From positions 186,001-250,000 of the forward strand of contig CAVZZV010000002.1 in the NCBI GenBank assembly GCA_963779845.1: DNA of 64,000 bases, read 5' to 3'. Source of the DNA: CAVZZV01 sp963779845 (GTDB taxonomy: Bacteria > Bacteroidota > Bacteroidia > Bacteroidales > GCA-2748055). The position numbers were made by a program, and so were the translations under genes. Under the pieces are notes generated by a model. The model ran no database searches. It worked only from the letters and a program-made list of their open reading frames with translations, and was not told the origin of the DNA. Shown here in pieces: positions 18,491-28,145 of the stretch. Every line of letters begins with the position of its first letter. The first letter of the stretch is position 1.

Positions 18491-20171
18491 TCATTCAGTC
18501 AGCCAATTTAGTGCCTCTTGAGTTATTCCGTTAAACCAGTCAACTTCGTTGTCTGTCGAATTTGCCAATTCATTTGAACGCTCGAAAAATCGTTGAACGT
18601 GTCTTGGTTCAGGAAGGTAATTTGCGTTATATGAATCTTCAAGCATTTTAATGAAAACACTTAAAGGCAATGGAACTATCGTCGAAGTCCCACCATAATA
18701 TTGAATGTTCATTTTGTGTAATGCGTAAAAATGGGCTTTACAAGCATCATTTATCTTTGGTGCAATGAACAAACAGTAAGCTGGTTTTTCAGCTTCTCTC
18801 TTGTATTTTCCAAGGTGTCTTGTTACTGGTTCGCCTTCTGTTTCATATTGCCTTTGTCCGCCTTGCATAGTTACTTCAACTGTTAAGCCAAAGTCGCCAT
18901 AATCGCAAACAATGTCAGCCATATTACCCTGAGCTGTTGACATTGGATTTCCAAAGTCGTCAAACTTCAAATTTGCTTTTATCTCGCCACCGTCTAACAT
19001 TGTTATTGCTCGCCAAGTATTCCACTCTAGCATAAGTGGCGTGTCATAAAGCGAATTATCAATAATTTGATCAAATGTTATGGATATTTCTTCAAACAGT
19101 CGGTAGTCTTTAATTGCTGCAACTTGTTCTGTAATTATTTGCTCTTTACGGTTTTCTAATTCGTCTGCAAATATGTTTTTAAGTTCTTGTAGAGTTGCGG
19201 TTTCTTGAATTTCAAGTTGTGGAAATTCGGCTAAAATTTTTTGTTCTAATAATTCTCTGTTGTCTGATAGAAGTGTTGGAATTAGCGGATTACCAAGATA
19301 CGTAACATATTGACCTTCGTTATCAATAAAGCAAGGTTCTCTATCAGTATGTTGCAAGAAATAATCAACTTCTTGAATTTTTTCAGGAACAATTGAGATT
19401 GATTTCCCTAAATGTGAAATATTAACCAATCCTGTGGCTCTCAAGTAACGAACACAAGCATCTGCATAATCTCTCATATTGCTTGCTTTTGTGTTTAAAA
19501 ACTTTGCGATTGAAGCGTCATTAGTTTCTCGGGTTCGCGTATTTCCTGAACTAATATCGGCACTATAAATTTCTCTTAATTCTTTATCAAAATATTCTGC
19601 ATGAAAACGTTTATAGTTTCCTTCATTTTGTGCTTTAGCTATTCTGAATTGATTTATTTTTTCAACTATTGCATCAAATTCTCTATAATCAACTAATTGC
19701 AAACCAAACATTTTTAATTCATCAAATTTCAATGAGCCAAAATGTCTTATTAGTCGGAAAAGTTCAAAATATGGTTTTACCCAAAATTCTGCTGAATTTT
19801 CAGAAGGTTTGTGAAATGGAGAAGGAACTTGAAATTTAAGCAATTGTCTTAAAAATATTTCGTCTTTTCTTCTTGAATTTACAAGTTCTTCTCCAGCAGG
19901 AGTAAGCTCGAATTGTTGGTGAAAGAATAACAAAGCCAAGTGCCTTTGGTGCTCTGTTTATTCTATCTCTTGCACTGAATGCAGGGTCATTAGCACCTTC
20001 GCCATTGAAAAAGTTTTCCTCTCTCAATAGCTCCATAAATGCTCTTTGAGTTTCGGTATTCCATTTTTGACCAGCGTAATGGGTGTGTAAAAGCCCAATT
20101 TCAGGAATCATCTTTGCAGGTGTCCGTGGTGAAGTGGTGACAAAAATTACTTTACTGTCAATTCTAGCCAT
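18491..20171 (-). pseudogene. AlwI-family type II restriction endonuclease, frameshifted
   Basis: Restriction enzyme of the AlwI family (AlwI itself cuts near GGATC). The N-terminal part from MARIDSKVIFVTTSPRTPAKM to RDRINRAPKALGFVILSPTI is classic for the family. Removing one base near 19908-19912 joins it to ELTPAGEELVNSRRKDE and the remaining ~470 residues. The C-terminal half holds a nuclease-like core with FDDFGNPMSTAQGNMADIVC and VEVTMQGG. The start overlaps the methylase stop by 8 bases (ATGGCTAG), so the genes are coupled. The break is not in a homopolymer and would abolish cutting while leaving the methylase intact, but a sequencing error is possible. Confidence 0.85.
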
Positions 20172-21078
20172 AGGAAACAGATTCTTCTTCAAGTATTAAT
20201 TTGGGTTCTCGTTTTAATGCTTCATTGCCGTAGTTAGAAATGAGAATATGACGCGCTTCTGACTTAAATCTATTCCTGATATTTACTGCATATGATTTTC
20301 CATATTCATCAACAATGTAGTCTCCGTATAATTTTTCTGTGAGTGGAGTTCTTCCAATAACCATAAGTACCTTACACTTTAGGTTTTTGTATTGGTTGGC
20401 TAATTCAATGTGGTTTTTTTCATCAAATCCGTCCTTGTGCTCAGCATTGCCATAATCCGAAAAAACACAATCATAAGGTGGGTCTAAAAACATAAAGTCG
20501 TTTTCGGTTGCCAATTTGAAAATCTCGGAATAATCGAGATTATAAATTTCTGTATTAGCAAGCAGTTTGCTGTGTGATTTTGTAACCAATGAAGTGTTTA
20601 GGTTTGCATAACGACCATAAGGCACATTAAATTCTCCTTTTGCATTATAGCGTATCATTCCTGAATACGCTGTTTTATTTATAAAGAAGTAAAGTAAAGC
20701 ATCAGAGTATTTTTTATCGGTCAATTCATTAAACATATCTCTGATTTGATAATAGAGTGGTTCGTTATTGTCAGCAACTCCTTTATCAGGTGTTTTGCTC
20801 TTTAGCTCTTCGAATTTCCTACGGTTAATGGTGTAAACTCTTTCAATCTCTGTAAGCTCCTTTTTAAAAGTATCAAAGTCATTTTTAACGCCTAAATAAA
20901 ATGAAATGAGTTTTGAATTTATGTCGTTTATTATTGCTCGCTTTGGTTCTAAATGAAAGAACAATGCACCGCCACCCAAAAATGGTTCAATATATCGTCC
21001 TTCATATCGTGGGATATGTTTAATCAAATGAGGGATTTCTTTTGATTTACCACCTCTGTATTTTACTAATGGTTTCAT
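20164..21078 (-). CDS. DNA adenine methylase (Dam/DpnM-type, D12 class)
   Basis: N6-adenine methyltransferase of 304 residues. The start MKPLVKYRGGKSKEIPHL leads into the AdoMet motif EPFLGGGALFFHLEP; the catalytic motif is FLDPPYDCVFSDYG near residue 200. DPPY and motif order place it in the alpha group with Dam and DpnM, which methylate GATC. GATC lies inside GGATC, so it would protect against the adjacent AlwI-like enzyme (inference). It overlaps the regulator upstream by 4 bases (ATGA) and the endonuclease downstream by 8. Confidence 0.92.
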   Translation of the reverse strand: MKPLVKYRGGKSKEIPHLIKHIPRYEGRYIEPFLGGGALFFHLEPKRAIINDINSKLISFYLGVKNDFDTFKKELTEIERVYTINRRKFEELKSKTPDKGVADNNEPLYYQIRDMFNELTDKKYSDALLYFFINKTAYSGMIRYNAKGEFNVPYGRYANLNTSLVTKSHSKLLANTEIYNLDYSEIFKLATENDFMFLDPPYDCVFSDYGNAEHKDGFDEKNHIELANQYKNLKCKVLMVIGRTPLTEKLYGDYIVDEYGKSYAVNIRNRFKSEARHILISNYGNEALKREPKLILEEESVSYG

Positions 21079-21386
21079 ACTTTGGCTGATTTACGTTTAT
21101 ATTGAACAATACTTTCAGCAACCACATTTAAAATTTGAGTTGCTTCTTCTTCTTCGACAATAATGTCGTAAACCTTGTCTGCCGACCATAAACGCATTAA
21201 CTCTTTTGGGTCAACTTCGAGCAAATCCGCAAGAATTGTTACTTGTTCTCTTTTTGCTCGTCTGTCGCCTTTTTCAATTTTGCAGTATGTCGCTGTGTCA
21301 ATTTCTAAAGCAGCAGCTAACTGTCTTTGAGGAATTTGTTTCTCCTCTCGAAGTGTCCTGATTTTATTACCAAAGATTGTTGACAT
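21075..21386 (-). CDS. XRE-family helix-turn-helix regulator of the restriction-modification operon
   Basis: DNA-binding protein of 103 residues with an HTH_3 domain in residues 5-65 (NKIRTLREEKQIPQRQLAAAL; TYCKIEKGDRRAKREQ). It is the first gene of the operon, and as a controller protein would delay endonuclease expression until methylation is complete. The dyad TGTC-TT-GACA between its promoter and start codon is a candidate operator. Confidence 0.88.
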   Translation of the reverse strand: MSTIFGNKIRTLREEKQIPQRQLAAALEIDTATYCKIEKGDRRAKREQVTILADLLEVDPKELMRLWSADKVYDIIVEEEEATQILNVVAESIVQYKRKSAKV

Positions 21387-21391
21387 AAGTT

Positions 21392-21401
21392 TGTCTTGAC
21401 A
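21392..21401 (-). promoter_or_regulatory. candidate operator dyad upstream of the XRE gene
   Basis: TGTCTTGACA is a perfect 4-base inverted repeat with a 2-base spacer, six bases upstream of the regulator's start codon and downstream of its promoter. Position and symmetry suggest autoregulation by the XRE protein. No binding evidence exists. Confidence 0.4.
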
Positions 21402-21409
21402 TTATTTGG

Positions 21410-21441
21410 CAAATATAACTCTTTTTTCTTTCACTCGTCAA
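21410..21441 (-). promoter_or_regulatory. candidate promoter of the restriction-modification operon
   Basis: Reading the minus strand, TATATTTG (21417-21410) fits the TAnnTTTG element, and TTGA (21441-21438) lies 20 bases upstream, close to the -33 position. Confidence 0.5.
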
Positions 21442-21484
21442 TTTTTTTTGCACGGTCTGTCTTTTTAGGGTGATGGCTAATGTA

Positions 21485-22240
21485 TTAATACGTGACGTAA
21501 ATAAACGATATTAATAGAGGATACAAATTGTATATCTGTGAATCTGTAAGCGGGATTTCTAAACCGGTCAGGGAATCCCTAAAATTTTCGAACAGCTCTC
21601 TCATTTGAAAAAATACCCACGTTCGCACGTTGACCAGTCCCCTAAAAATTTGGCCAAAAATATTTCTCCTTTCATCATGTATCAGGTGCATTATGAAGAA
21701 TATACATGCTATACAGCTTTCCGAGGTTTCCTTCAGCATTGCCCGGATCTCGTTCAGACGGTAGCCGTTTTTCCCCTGTCGAACTTGCCCTCTATGTGGT
21801 TCCTCTCAACGGCCTCTTTCCTTCGCGTACGTTTCTGGTAGAAGGTCTCAGGTTGTCTTTCTTTCCTACAGCCCAAGGGCTGGGCCGTTATCCCGATCCC
21901 CCTTTCTTTGAGCCATTGGCAGTTCTCGCGCGTGGCGTATATCTTGTCCATCTGTACCAGTTCCGGGCAATGCCCTTGCACCTCTTTGTACGCTTCCTCT
22001 TTGAACGCTTCCTCTTGCCCGATCCGGTCGCCCCCATCATGGTAAGCGTCCCAGCTAAGGGTATTTATCCTTGCAAAACCATCATCGAGGTTGACCCCAA
22101 GCTTTGCCGAATTCTACCTGCGCCTTTGTCTTTCCCCTTGCTATTGACCTTACATGGGGCTGGAAAATGCTCACGATCCTGTCGGGGCAACTGTGGGAGC
22201 CCTGTCGAACATGCTTTTCTGCTGGCCCTTAACGGTGTTG
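21485..22240 (-). pseudogene. IS5-family transposase remnant
   Basis: Only the C-terminal two thirds of a DDE transposase remain, spread over several frames. Successive pieces are DRIVSIFQPHVRSIARGK, then INTLSWDAYHDGGDRIGQ, then MDKIYATRENCQWLKERGI, then VERNHIEGKFDRGK and, after a shift near 21758, NGYRLNEIRAMLKETSES. They match the usual IS5 order including the final Glu of the catalytic triad. Shifts also occur near 22150 and 22080. No N-terminal domain or terminal inverted repeats were found. It lies between the restriction-modification operon and the polysaccharide locus. Confidence 0.82.
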
Positions 22241-22326
22241 ATTTTGCAAAGAAAACGTTAGTCCTTGCGGTTTAATAAACGATTATTGCTTAACTAAACC
22301 ACTTTGAATTATGAGTTTTTAAAAAT

Positions 22327-23541
22327 TTATTTATCATAATATCCACCAAGGTAATCGTATATAATATTTTTTAGCTCATCAGAATCAACTGGTCCGTTTC
22401 GCCTATAAATAATTTCACCTCCCGGTGCAATTAATAATGAGAATGGCAAAGGTCCTGTCCATTCAGTATCAAGTGCTTTAATTATATCATCTGTACTTGC
22501 GCCTGTATAAATAAAATTTAAAGTTTCCCGACCCTCTTTTATGAGACGGCGTTTCAAGGGTCTGGGAGGCACAGCCTGTTGGCTCTCCAGAAATGCTGTG
22601 GTTTGCGCCTTCATCTTGGGATTATCCATTGAAATAGAAATAAATTCAAATGGTCGATTACCAAGTCTTTGAGATAGCATTACAAGATCAGGGAATTCAA
22701 CCACACAGGGTGAACACCAAGTTGCCCAAACATTAATTAGTCTAAGCCTGTCTGAAGTATTTTTCGCAAGTTCAGCCACGCCAGAAGCTCCAATTTCCAT
22801 CAGGATTATTGGTTCTGAAATCTTTTGAGAATTGGCCTTTTCAACTTCATCACGCTTATAATTCCATTTAGTTGAACAACCCATAACCGTTGTCTTGTTT
22901 GTTGTTACTGGTTTTCCTGCTAAAAGTTCTTCAATCGCTTTTTGCGCATCATTCGAAGTGACAGTTGTTGGATCCAAAAAACGTGAATCATCAACACGGC
23001 CAGAATATCTCAGTTTTCGATCCTGATCAAAAAGAAACACATGTGGTGTTGCCAGACAGCCATATGCTTTGGCTGCAATTTGTTTATCCCCATCGTAAAG
23101 ATAGGGAAAAGGAAATCCTGATTCCTCTGCATAAAGCTTCATTTCATCAAAACTATCATTATATTTCGAATAACCCAGTTCATCAATACGAATATTTTCC
23201 GGATTATTCGGATTAATTGCTACTACTTCAAGGCCTTGTGATCTGAATTTTTTTGCCAAAGGAATTAACCGTGTCTCTGCCGCATGTGAATAGGGACAGT
23301 GATTTGAGAGAAATACAACCATAAGAAGTTTTGCTGATTTAAAATCTGCCAATGTATATGTTTTATCATCGATACCTAGCAGTTCGAAATTAGGGGCATT
23401 ATCACCAATATTCAGAGAACTAGCATCGAAAGGAAGGCCTCCTATAACAACGCCTTTTTTCTTGGTTTCTTGGGCAGAAGCATATAATGCAATAGTGCAA
23501 ACCAGGATAAGGGGAAGAATTCTATATCTGAAGTATTTCAT
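22327..23541 (-). CDS. secreted protein with two thioredoxin-fold domains
   Basis: Exported redox protein of 404 residues. Signal peptide at residues 1-23 ends ALYASAQE. Domain 1 (about 35-205, AhpC/TSA) has LSNHCPYSHAAETRL and TPHVFLFDQD. Domain 2 (about 245-400, TlpA-like) has the reductant site VWATWCSPCVVEFPDL. The first domain resembles the single-domain protein at 17580-18158, including MGCSTKW. A role in periplasmic disulfide exchange or peroxide defence is plausible. Last gene of the minus-strand polysaccharide region. Confidence 0.85.
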   Translation of the reverse strand: MKYFRYRILPLILVCTIALYASAQETKKKGVVIGGLPFDASSLNIGDNAPNFELLGIDDKTYTLADFKSAKLLMVVFLSNHCPYSHAAETRLIPLAKKFRSQGLEVVAINPNNPENIRIDELGYSKYNDSFDEMKLYAEESGFPFPYLYDGDKQIAAKAYGCLATPHVFLFDQDRKLRYSGRVDDSRFLDPTTVTSNDAQKAIEELLAGKPVTTNKTTVMGCSTKWNYKRDEVEKANSQKISEPIILMEIGASGVAELAKNTSDRLRLINVWATWCSPCVVEFPDLVMLSQRLGNRPFEFISISMDNPKMKAQTTAFLESQQAVPPRPLKRRLIKEGRETLNFIYTGASTDDIIKALDTEWTGPLPFSLLIAPGGEIIYRRNGPVDSDELKNIIYDYLGGYYDK

Positions 23542-23688
23542 TTTATTTTTTTTAATTATTTTCTATTTTTCTAATATTAAGGTTCTCTGATATTTAAAAT
23601 GCAAAAATTTATGTTTTCAGTATTTGTATTAAATAAATATTTCCGAGCAGCTATCAATTATCTATTTTAATATCCAATAAATAGCGAG

Positions 23689-25094
23689 TCATTCTAAGAT
23701 CATTAGAATAGTTTCAACATAATTCCCTGTTCGCATTTTGCAAAAATAAATTCCGGGTTGGTTTGTGCCAGCACGCCAGAAAAGTGAATGATTACCTGCA
23801 GAAAAAATATTATTCGTCAGATTTTCAATTTCTACACCCATAATGTTATATATTTTAATAGAGACAGTGCTTGGAGCAGAGATAAAAAATGTTATTTCAG
23901 TTGATTCATGGAATGGATTGGGGTAATTTTGTTCTAACTTTGTAATTCCTTTTGAAAGCTTATCTTTTCGTATTCCTGTTGCATTAAAAACGCCCCATCT
24001 TTTATCTCCAATTTGATCATTTTCTGTTCCTGCTGTTAACAAAGCAGAATTAGAAGGCAAGGAAAAATTCCCATTAGGAGCATCATGGTAGAAGGGATCA
24101 ATGCTTAGGTTATCTTTAAAAACATAAGATAACCAGCTGGTTCCTCCAACCTCGTCATTTGGAGGCCACAATCCCAGAAACAGGTGTTTTTTATTACTCC
24201 TGCCGTATCACACATTGGTTCATTCAGGTAAATGGGTGGCTGATCAAACTGCTGTTGGTGGGATATTATACAATTGGTAAAGTTAAGAGTATGAAATGCA
24301 TTATCGATCTGGATATGGCCATGAATATCACCCAGATTATTCAATGTACAATGATCAATAAATCCCGTTGGTGTAATTGTTTCATCGGTAATAGGAATAT
24401 AGGGTTTATTTGGGTTTTCAAGAACACACCTATACCCTATTTTCCCAATTTTAAGCGCCATCCCATTCAAGTTGTAAACTGTAGAATTAGTCATTTCAAG
24501 GTGATGGAGAGAAACATGTTTATATTGTAGAAAATGTTTGGCATTATAAACTGTAACCCCGTCAATAAACACGGTATCTTGAATTAATCCACGTGCATAC
24601 TCCTCTTTCATTCCATGAATAATGTAATCCTTAAAATCATGGAAAATGCAATTATTGAAATGGAAGTTCCCAATTCTTGCAATACTTGGATTTGGACGTG
24701 CATCAAAAATCAGCATACTTGCTGCCACCGCTGCATTATCGAGAAGTCCATGAATATCAAGGCCTTCTAATGATAAGGCTGCTCCATCATTAATCTCAAA
24801 AAAGTAATACTTCTTGGAAGTGCTAGCATTATCATCCAGGCACAAGACAGCTTTTTCCTGAGCACCGTCCTCAACCTTTATTGTTATAGGAAATTTGATC
24901 TGGCCAAAACCTGATGCATCATCAGAAATTGTATATTTACCTCCAGATGTAAGTTCCAGTATATCATTCGAAGTTGCCTTTTGAATAGCTTGTTCAAGAG
25001 TACCCTTACCTGGTGAAACGTGCTTTATTATTTGTGTTTTTGCATTAACACTCCAAACAACGAAAAGTGTAATGCTTATAATTATATTTTTCAC
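23689..25094 (-). CDS. secreted beta-helix protein with type IX secretion C-terminal domain (one frameshift)
   Basis: Extracellular protein of about 465 residues once one shift near 24160-24175 is repaired: FWDCGL then continues WPPNDEVGG. The signal peptide MKNIIISITLFVVWSVNA is followed by a right-handed parallel beta-helix resembling DUF4957/DUF5123 proteins (GTLEQAIQKATSNDILELTS; LSLEGLDIHGLLDN; MTNSTVYNLNGMAL). The C-terminus is a T9SS sorting domain (LEQNYPNPFHESTEI; GIYFCKM). Such helices often bind or cleave uronic-acid polysaccharides, but no catalytic residues are assignable. It fits the polysaccharide locus. Confidence 0.8.
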
Positions 25095-25431
25095 TTTTCT
25101 GGTATTGATTTATTCTAATTCACACCTGCCTGTCTTCGAACTATATTAACTTTCAGATTAAAATCCTCTATTTGATTTTGAGCTTTCCAAACTAGCATCT
25201 ATTACCTTCATATTTCATATCGAATCATCCAGACTAAGTGAGACTTCCATATCTTTAATAATTGCCTGGGAAAATGCTTCAGCCTGGAGTCTGTATTGCT
25301 GGAATAACTTTTAAGACCCCTATTTTTGCAGTACTTAATACTCCCCTATAAATTTTATTTTCATTCAAATTTTCGCATGCTAAAACATTTTTTTACTTAT
25401 AAAAAAGCTCTTTTTCATTTGTGAATCTCTC
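25095..25431 (+). other. intergenic stretch, nothing recognised
   Basis: 337 AT-rich bases between the beta-helix gene and the sugar isomerase gene, both on the minus strand. It should hold the beta-helix gene promoter, but no TTTG/TAnnTTTG pair with good spacing was found. Confidence 0.3.
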
Positions 25432-26268
25432 TTAAAATAACTTAATTCCGGTTTCATTGCATAGCTCCCGGGTAGCATCAATTGCTAACTCAAAAAGTTC
25501 AGATCCTGTATCACCACCAAATTGCCCCCCCGTTTTTAAATGTGGTTCCATTGTGAGAAAACCTTTATAATTCATTTCATTTAACTCAGATAACAATTGT
25601 TTTATCTGCCCATCTCCTTCTCCGGGCATGCAGCCAATATCATTGTTTCCCAGTTTCCAGTCTTTAATGTGCACATGAACCACAAAAGGTTTCATTAATG
25701 GCCAACATTGATCTACATTATCAGTAATATGATCACCCCAAACAAAATTTGCAGGATCGTATGCAAGTTTTAGTTTTGGAGAATTAATTGAACCAACGAG
25801 ATCCACACAGTTTTTTGCGCTATGTCCATAAATATGAGATTCATTCTCATGAACCAGGATTAAATCAGTATTACCTAAAATATCAATTTTTTTTTGCATT
25901 CGATATAATACTTCCTCCCTGTAAGTTTGGATATTTTCACCAACCGGTGGGTAATAACTAAATATCCGAATAAATGGAGCTTCCAGAAATTGTGCCAGTT
26001 CGATGGCATGTATGAATTTATTCAGGTGAATATTAAAATCTTCATCTATTCTAATCTTGCCAATCGGAGAGCCAATTGCACTAATTGAAATCCCATTGTT
26101 TTTCAACAAACTTTTTACCTCCTTTAATTCAGTCTTTCCCAGATCCATAATATTTTTATTGTTTACGAATCTGATTTCCATAAATTTAATTTTTTGTGAT
26201 ACAAGGAAATTTACCTGTTCCTTAAAATCACTGCTCACTTCATCAGAAAATGCACTTAAGTGGACCAT
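25432..26268 (-). CDS. sugar phosphate isomerase/epimerase family protein (AP endonuclease 2-like TIM barrel)
   Basis: Cytoplasmic TIM barrel of about 278 residues. I choose the start MVHLSAFSDEVSSDF at 26268; it leaves 13 bases after the transporter gene, while the longer frame overlaps it. Metal-site segments include LILVHENESHIYG, LKLAYDPANFVWG, VHVHIKDWK and FLTMEPHLKTGG. Members isomerise or epimerise sugars and keto-sugars, or act as lyases on 3-keto-glycosides. It is probably cotranscribed with the Nramp-like gene. Confidence 0.82.
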   Translation of the reverse strand: MVHLSAFSDEVSSDFKEQVNFLVSQKIKFMEIRFVNNKNIMDLGKTELKEVKSLLKNNGISISAIGSPIGKIRIDEDFNIHLNKFIHAIELAQFLEAPFIRIFSYYPPVGENIQTYREEVLYRMQKKIDILGNTDLILVHENESHIYGHSAKNCVDLVGSINSPKLKLAYDPANFVWGDHITDNVDQCWPLMKPFVVHVHIKDWKLGNNDIGCMPGEGDGQIKQLLSELNEMNYKGFLTMEPHLKTGGQFGGDTGSELFELAIDATRELCNETGIKLF

Positions 26269-26281
26269 CGCTTTACTTCTT

Positions 26282-27751
26282 TTAAATAACTTTATGAAAA
26301 TATCCGGGTACAACAGTTACCAGATAGTAAACAACACTTGCCAGAGTGATACCTATTGCAATAAGCATCCCAAGATTCCACCAGAATGCTTTTCTTCCGG
26401 TCGGTTTATCATCTCCAAGGTATTTTTTACTATTGTTAAGAAGAAAGAATCCAATATAAGCTATGGGCAGTAGTATAAGACTCACAGCTGATGTCGGAAT
26501 TGCGATCCAAGTCCCCATTTTGCTCCATAATACTACTCCCAGAATTCCTGGTGCAGGAATGAGAGTTGCAAGTTTGTATTTCCAACCTTTTGGTTCTATT
26601 CCAAAAATCTCACAAACTGCAAACCCTGAGACTAACATATGTAAAATAATTGCATTCATAGCCATCCCAATTATTCCAAGTCCGAATATTAATCTTGAAA
26701 AGAGGGGTGGTATTCCTGCTGCTTCCAGCATTGATGCTGCCTGTATAGGAGAAAGATTAGTTGCTCCCTCAGGTAAAATTCCCGATCCATAGATGGTTGT
26801 ACCTGCTGCAATAATCATAAGTGCAGTAGCAATAGTGTAAGGGATAAACATACCGGTAATGAGGTCAAACCTTGCCAAACCTCTGTGTTCTTTTCCCCAT
26901 CCTTTAGCAAGAAATGAGTAACCAAACAAGAAGGTCATATTGATACCAACTGCAGCGCTGAAAGCAGCAATAAAAATTGAAATTCCGCGGGTATCTGTTG
27001 GAATATTCCAGATGAAATGTCCATTTTCTATTGTAAAAGGAAGAAAACCGGCAAAAACCTTCGACCACTCTATTCCATTTCCCGTAGTTGCACTAATAAT
27101 GACCACAGTAGCGAAAGCAAATATGATAAACCAGATAACAATTTTAATAATCTTTTCAAAAACTTTTATCCCCTTTCGTCCGCTACTATAATTCCAGCTT
27201 ACAGTAATACCAATAGCTAAAAATATTACCCCCAAACCCAGTAATAATAGTGTTTGATGGGTCTCAGATTCAATAGTAATCCCCGTAAGGGCCTTTATTA
27301 TATCATCCGACATTCCAGCAGCAAGAGCATACTGAGGAAAGTGCCAAATAATTGTAGCAAGGAGTGCACAAATAGCCCAAGCCCATGCAAGAGCTGGGTG
27401 AACGAATTTTTTCATCGCGTAGAAAGGGCGTGTCTGGGTAGATAATGTCTGATGTGAAAGTGCCGATAACATTATGATTCCCAGTAACATGGCTACAGGT
27501 TGTACCCAAATTATCTTATATTGAAGAAAAGCACCGGCAAACAAAGATGCCATAGCACTTCCACCACCCAAAGTCATAGCACTTTGCATCCAACCTGGAC
27601 CCGATTTAGAGAAGTACCATTTGGTCCTTGCCCATATGCCTTTACTGTCTAGCTCTCTTAATTCTCTTGCCTCCCTGGCAACTACTTCGGGATCTGAGGG
27701 AGCAAACATTGGCATCCCTTTTACAATTTTTTCCTGTATTTCAGACTTCAT
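26282..27751 (-). CDS. Nramp-related membrane transporter with altered metal-binding motifs
   Basis: Integral membrane protein of 489 residues, about 11-12 helices, with the LeuT-like fold of Nramp. The first helix region reads SGPGWMQSAMTLGGGSAMAS where true Nramp proteins have DPGN, and the sixth-helix region reads GINMTFLFGYSFLAK where they have MPH. Both canonical metal ligands are therefore changed, which makes manganese or iron transport doubtful. Proteins of this subtype sit in carbohydrate loci, here directly before a sugar isomerase. A sugar or organic substrate is possible but unproven. Confidence 0.75.
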   Translation of the reverse strand: MKSEIQEKIVKGMPMFAPSDPEVVAREARELRELDSKGIWARTKWYFSKSGPGWMQSAMTLGGGSAMASLFAGAFLQYKIIWVQPVAMLLGIIMLSALSHQTLSTQTRPFYAMKKFVHPALAWAWAICALLATIIWHFPQYALAAGMSDDIIKALTGITIESETHQTLLLLGLGVIFLAIGITVSWNYSSGRKGIKVFEKIIKIVIWFIIFAFATVVIISATTGNGIEWSKVFAGFLPFTIENGHFIWNIPTDTRGISIFIAAFSAAVGINMTFLFGYSFLAKGWGKEHRGLARFDLITGMFIPYTIATALMIIAAGTTIYGSGILPEGATNLSPIQAASMLEAAGIPPLFSRLIFGLGIIGMAMNAIILHMLVSGFAVCEIFGIEPKGWKYKLATLIPAPGILGVVLWSKMGTWIAIPTSAVSLILLPIAYIGFFLLNNSKKYLGDDKPTGRKAFWWNLGMLIAIGITLASVVYYLVTVVPGYFHKVI

Positions 27752-28080
27752 TTTTGGTTATTAAATTTGTTCAATTCATTTTATTACGCCTATGCAGATT
27801 ACCCACATAGAACAAATAATTCAAAACAGTTTAAAATACATGTGGCACTTAATCCTCCAATAACTGGAGTCCTTTTATCTTCCAAATCAACTTTTTTAAT
27901 TGCCGCGCTATTATTAATGCCCAATGACTTCATTTCCACAATAAAAAAGAGCATTATTGAACCCAATCATTATTCTTTTTCTATAAATTAAGATATAAAA
28001 ATCTGGCATAACCACCCGTAAACTTTTAGAACTAAACTGATGGAATATTGAAAAACTGTTATTTAAAAAATAGATAAATG

Positions 28081-28120
28081 GTTCTGCCTGAAGTCAGAAT
28101 AATCAGACTTCAGGCAGAAC
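28081..28120 (-). terminator. perfect 15-bp hairpin, terminator downstream of the T9SS gene
   Basis: GTTCTGCCTGAAGTC at 28081-28095 pairs perfectly with GACTTCAGGCAGAAC at 28106-28120 across a 10-base loop. It lies 25 bases beyond the stop of the minus-strand gene at 28146, with short T-rich flanks on both strands. This fits an intrinsic terminator, possibly working in both directions. Confidence 0.75.
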
Positions 28121-28145
28121 TTTAGTTAATTTTATAGTTTTACCT

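Noticed and set aside
21706..22275. 189-codon plus-strand ORF
   Set aside because: It is antisense to the transposase remnant, whose conserved motifs are on the minus strand.
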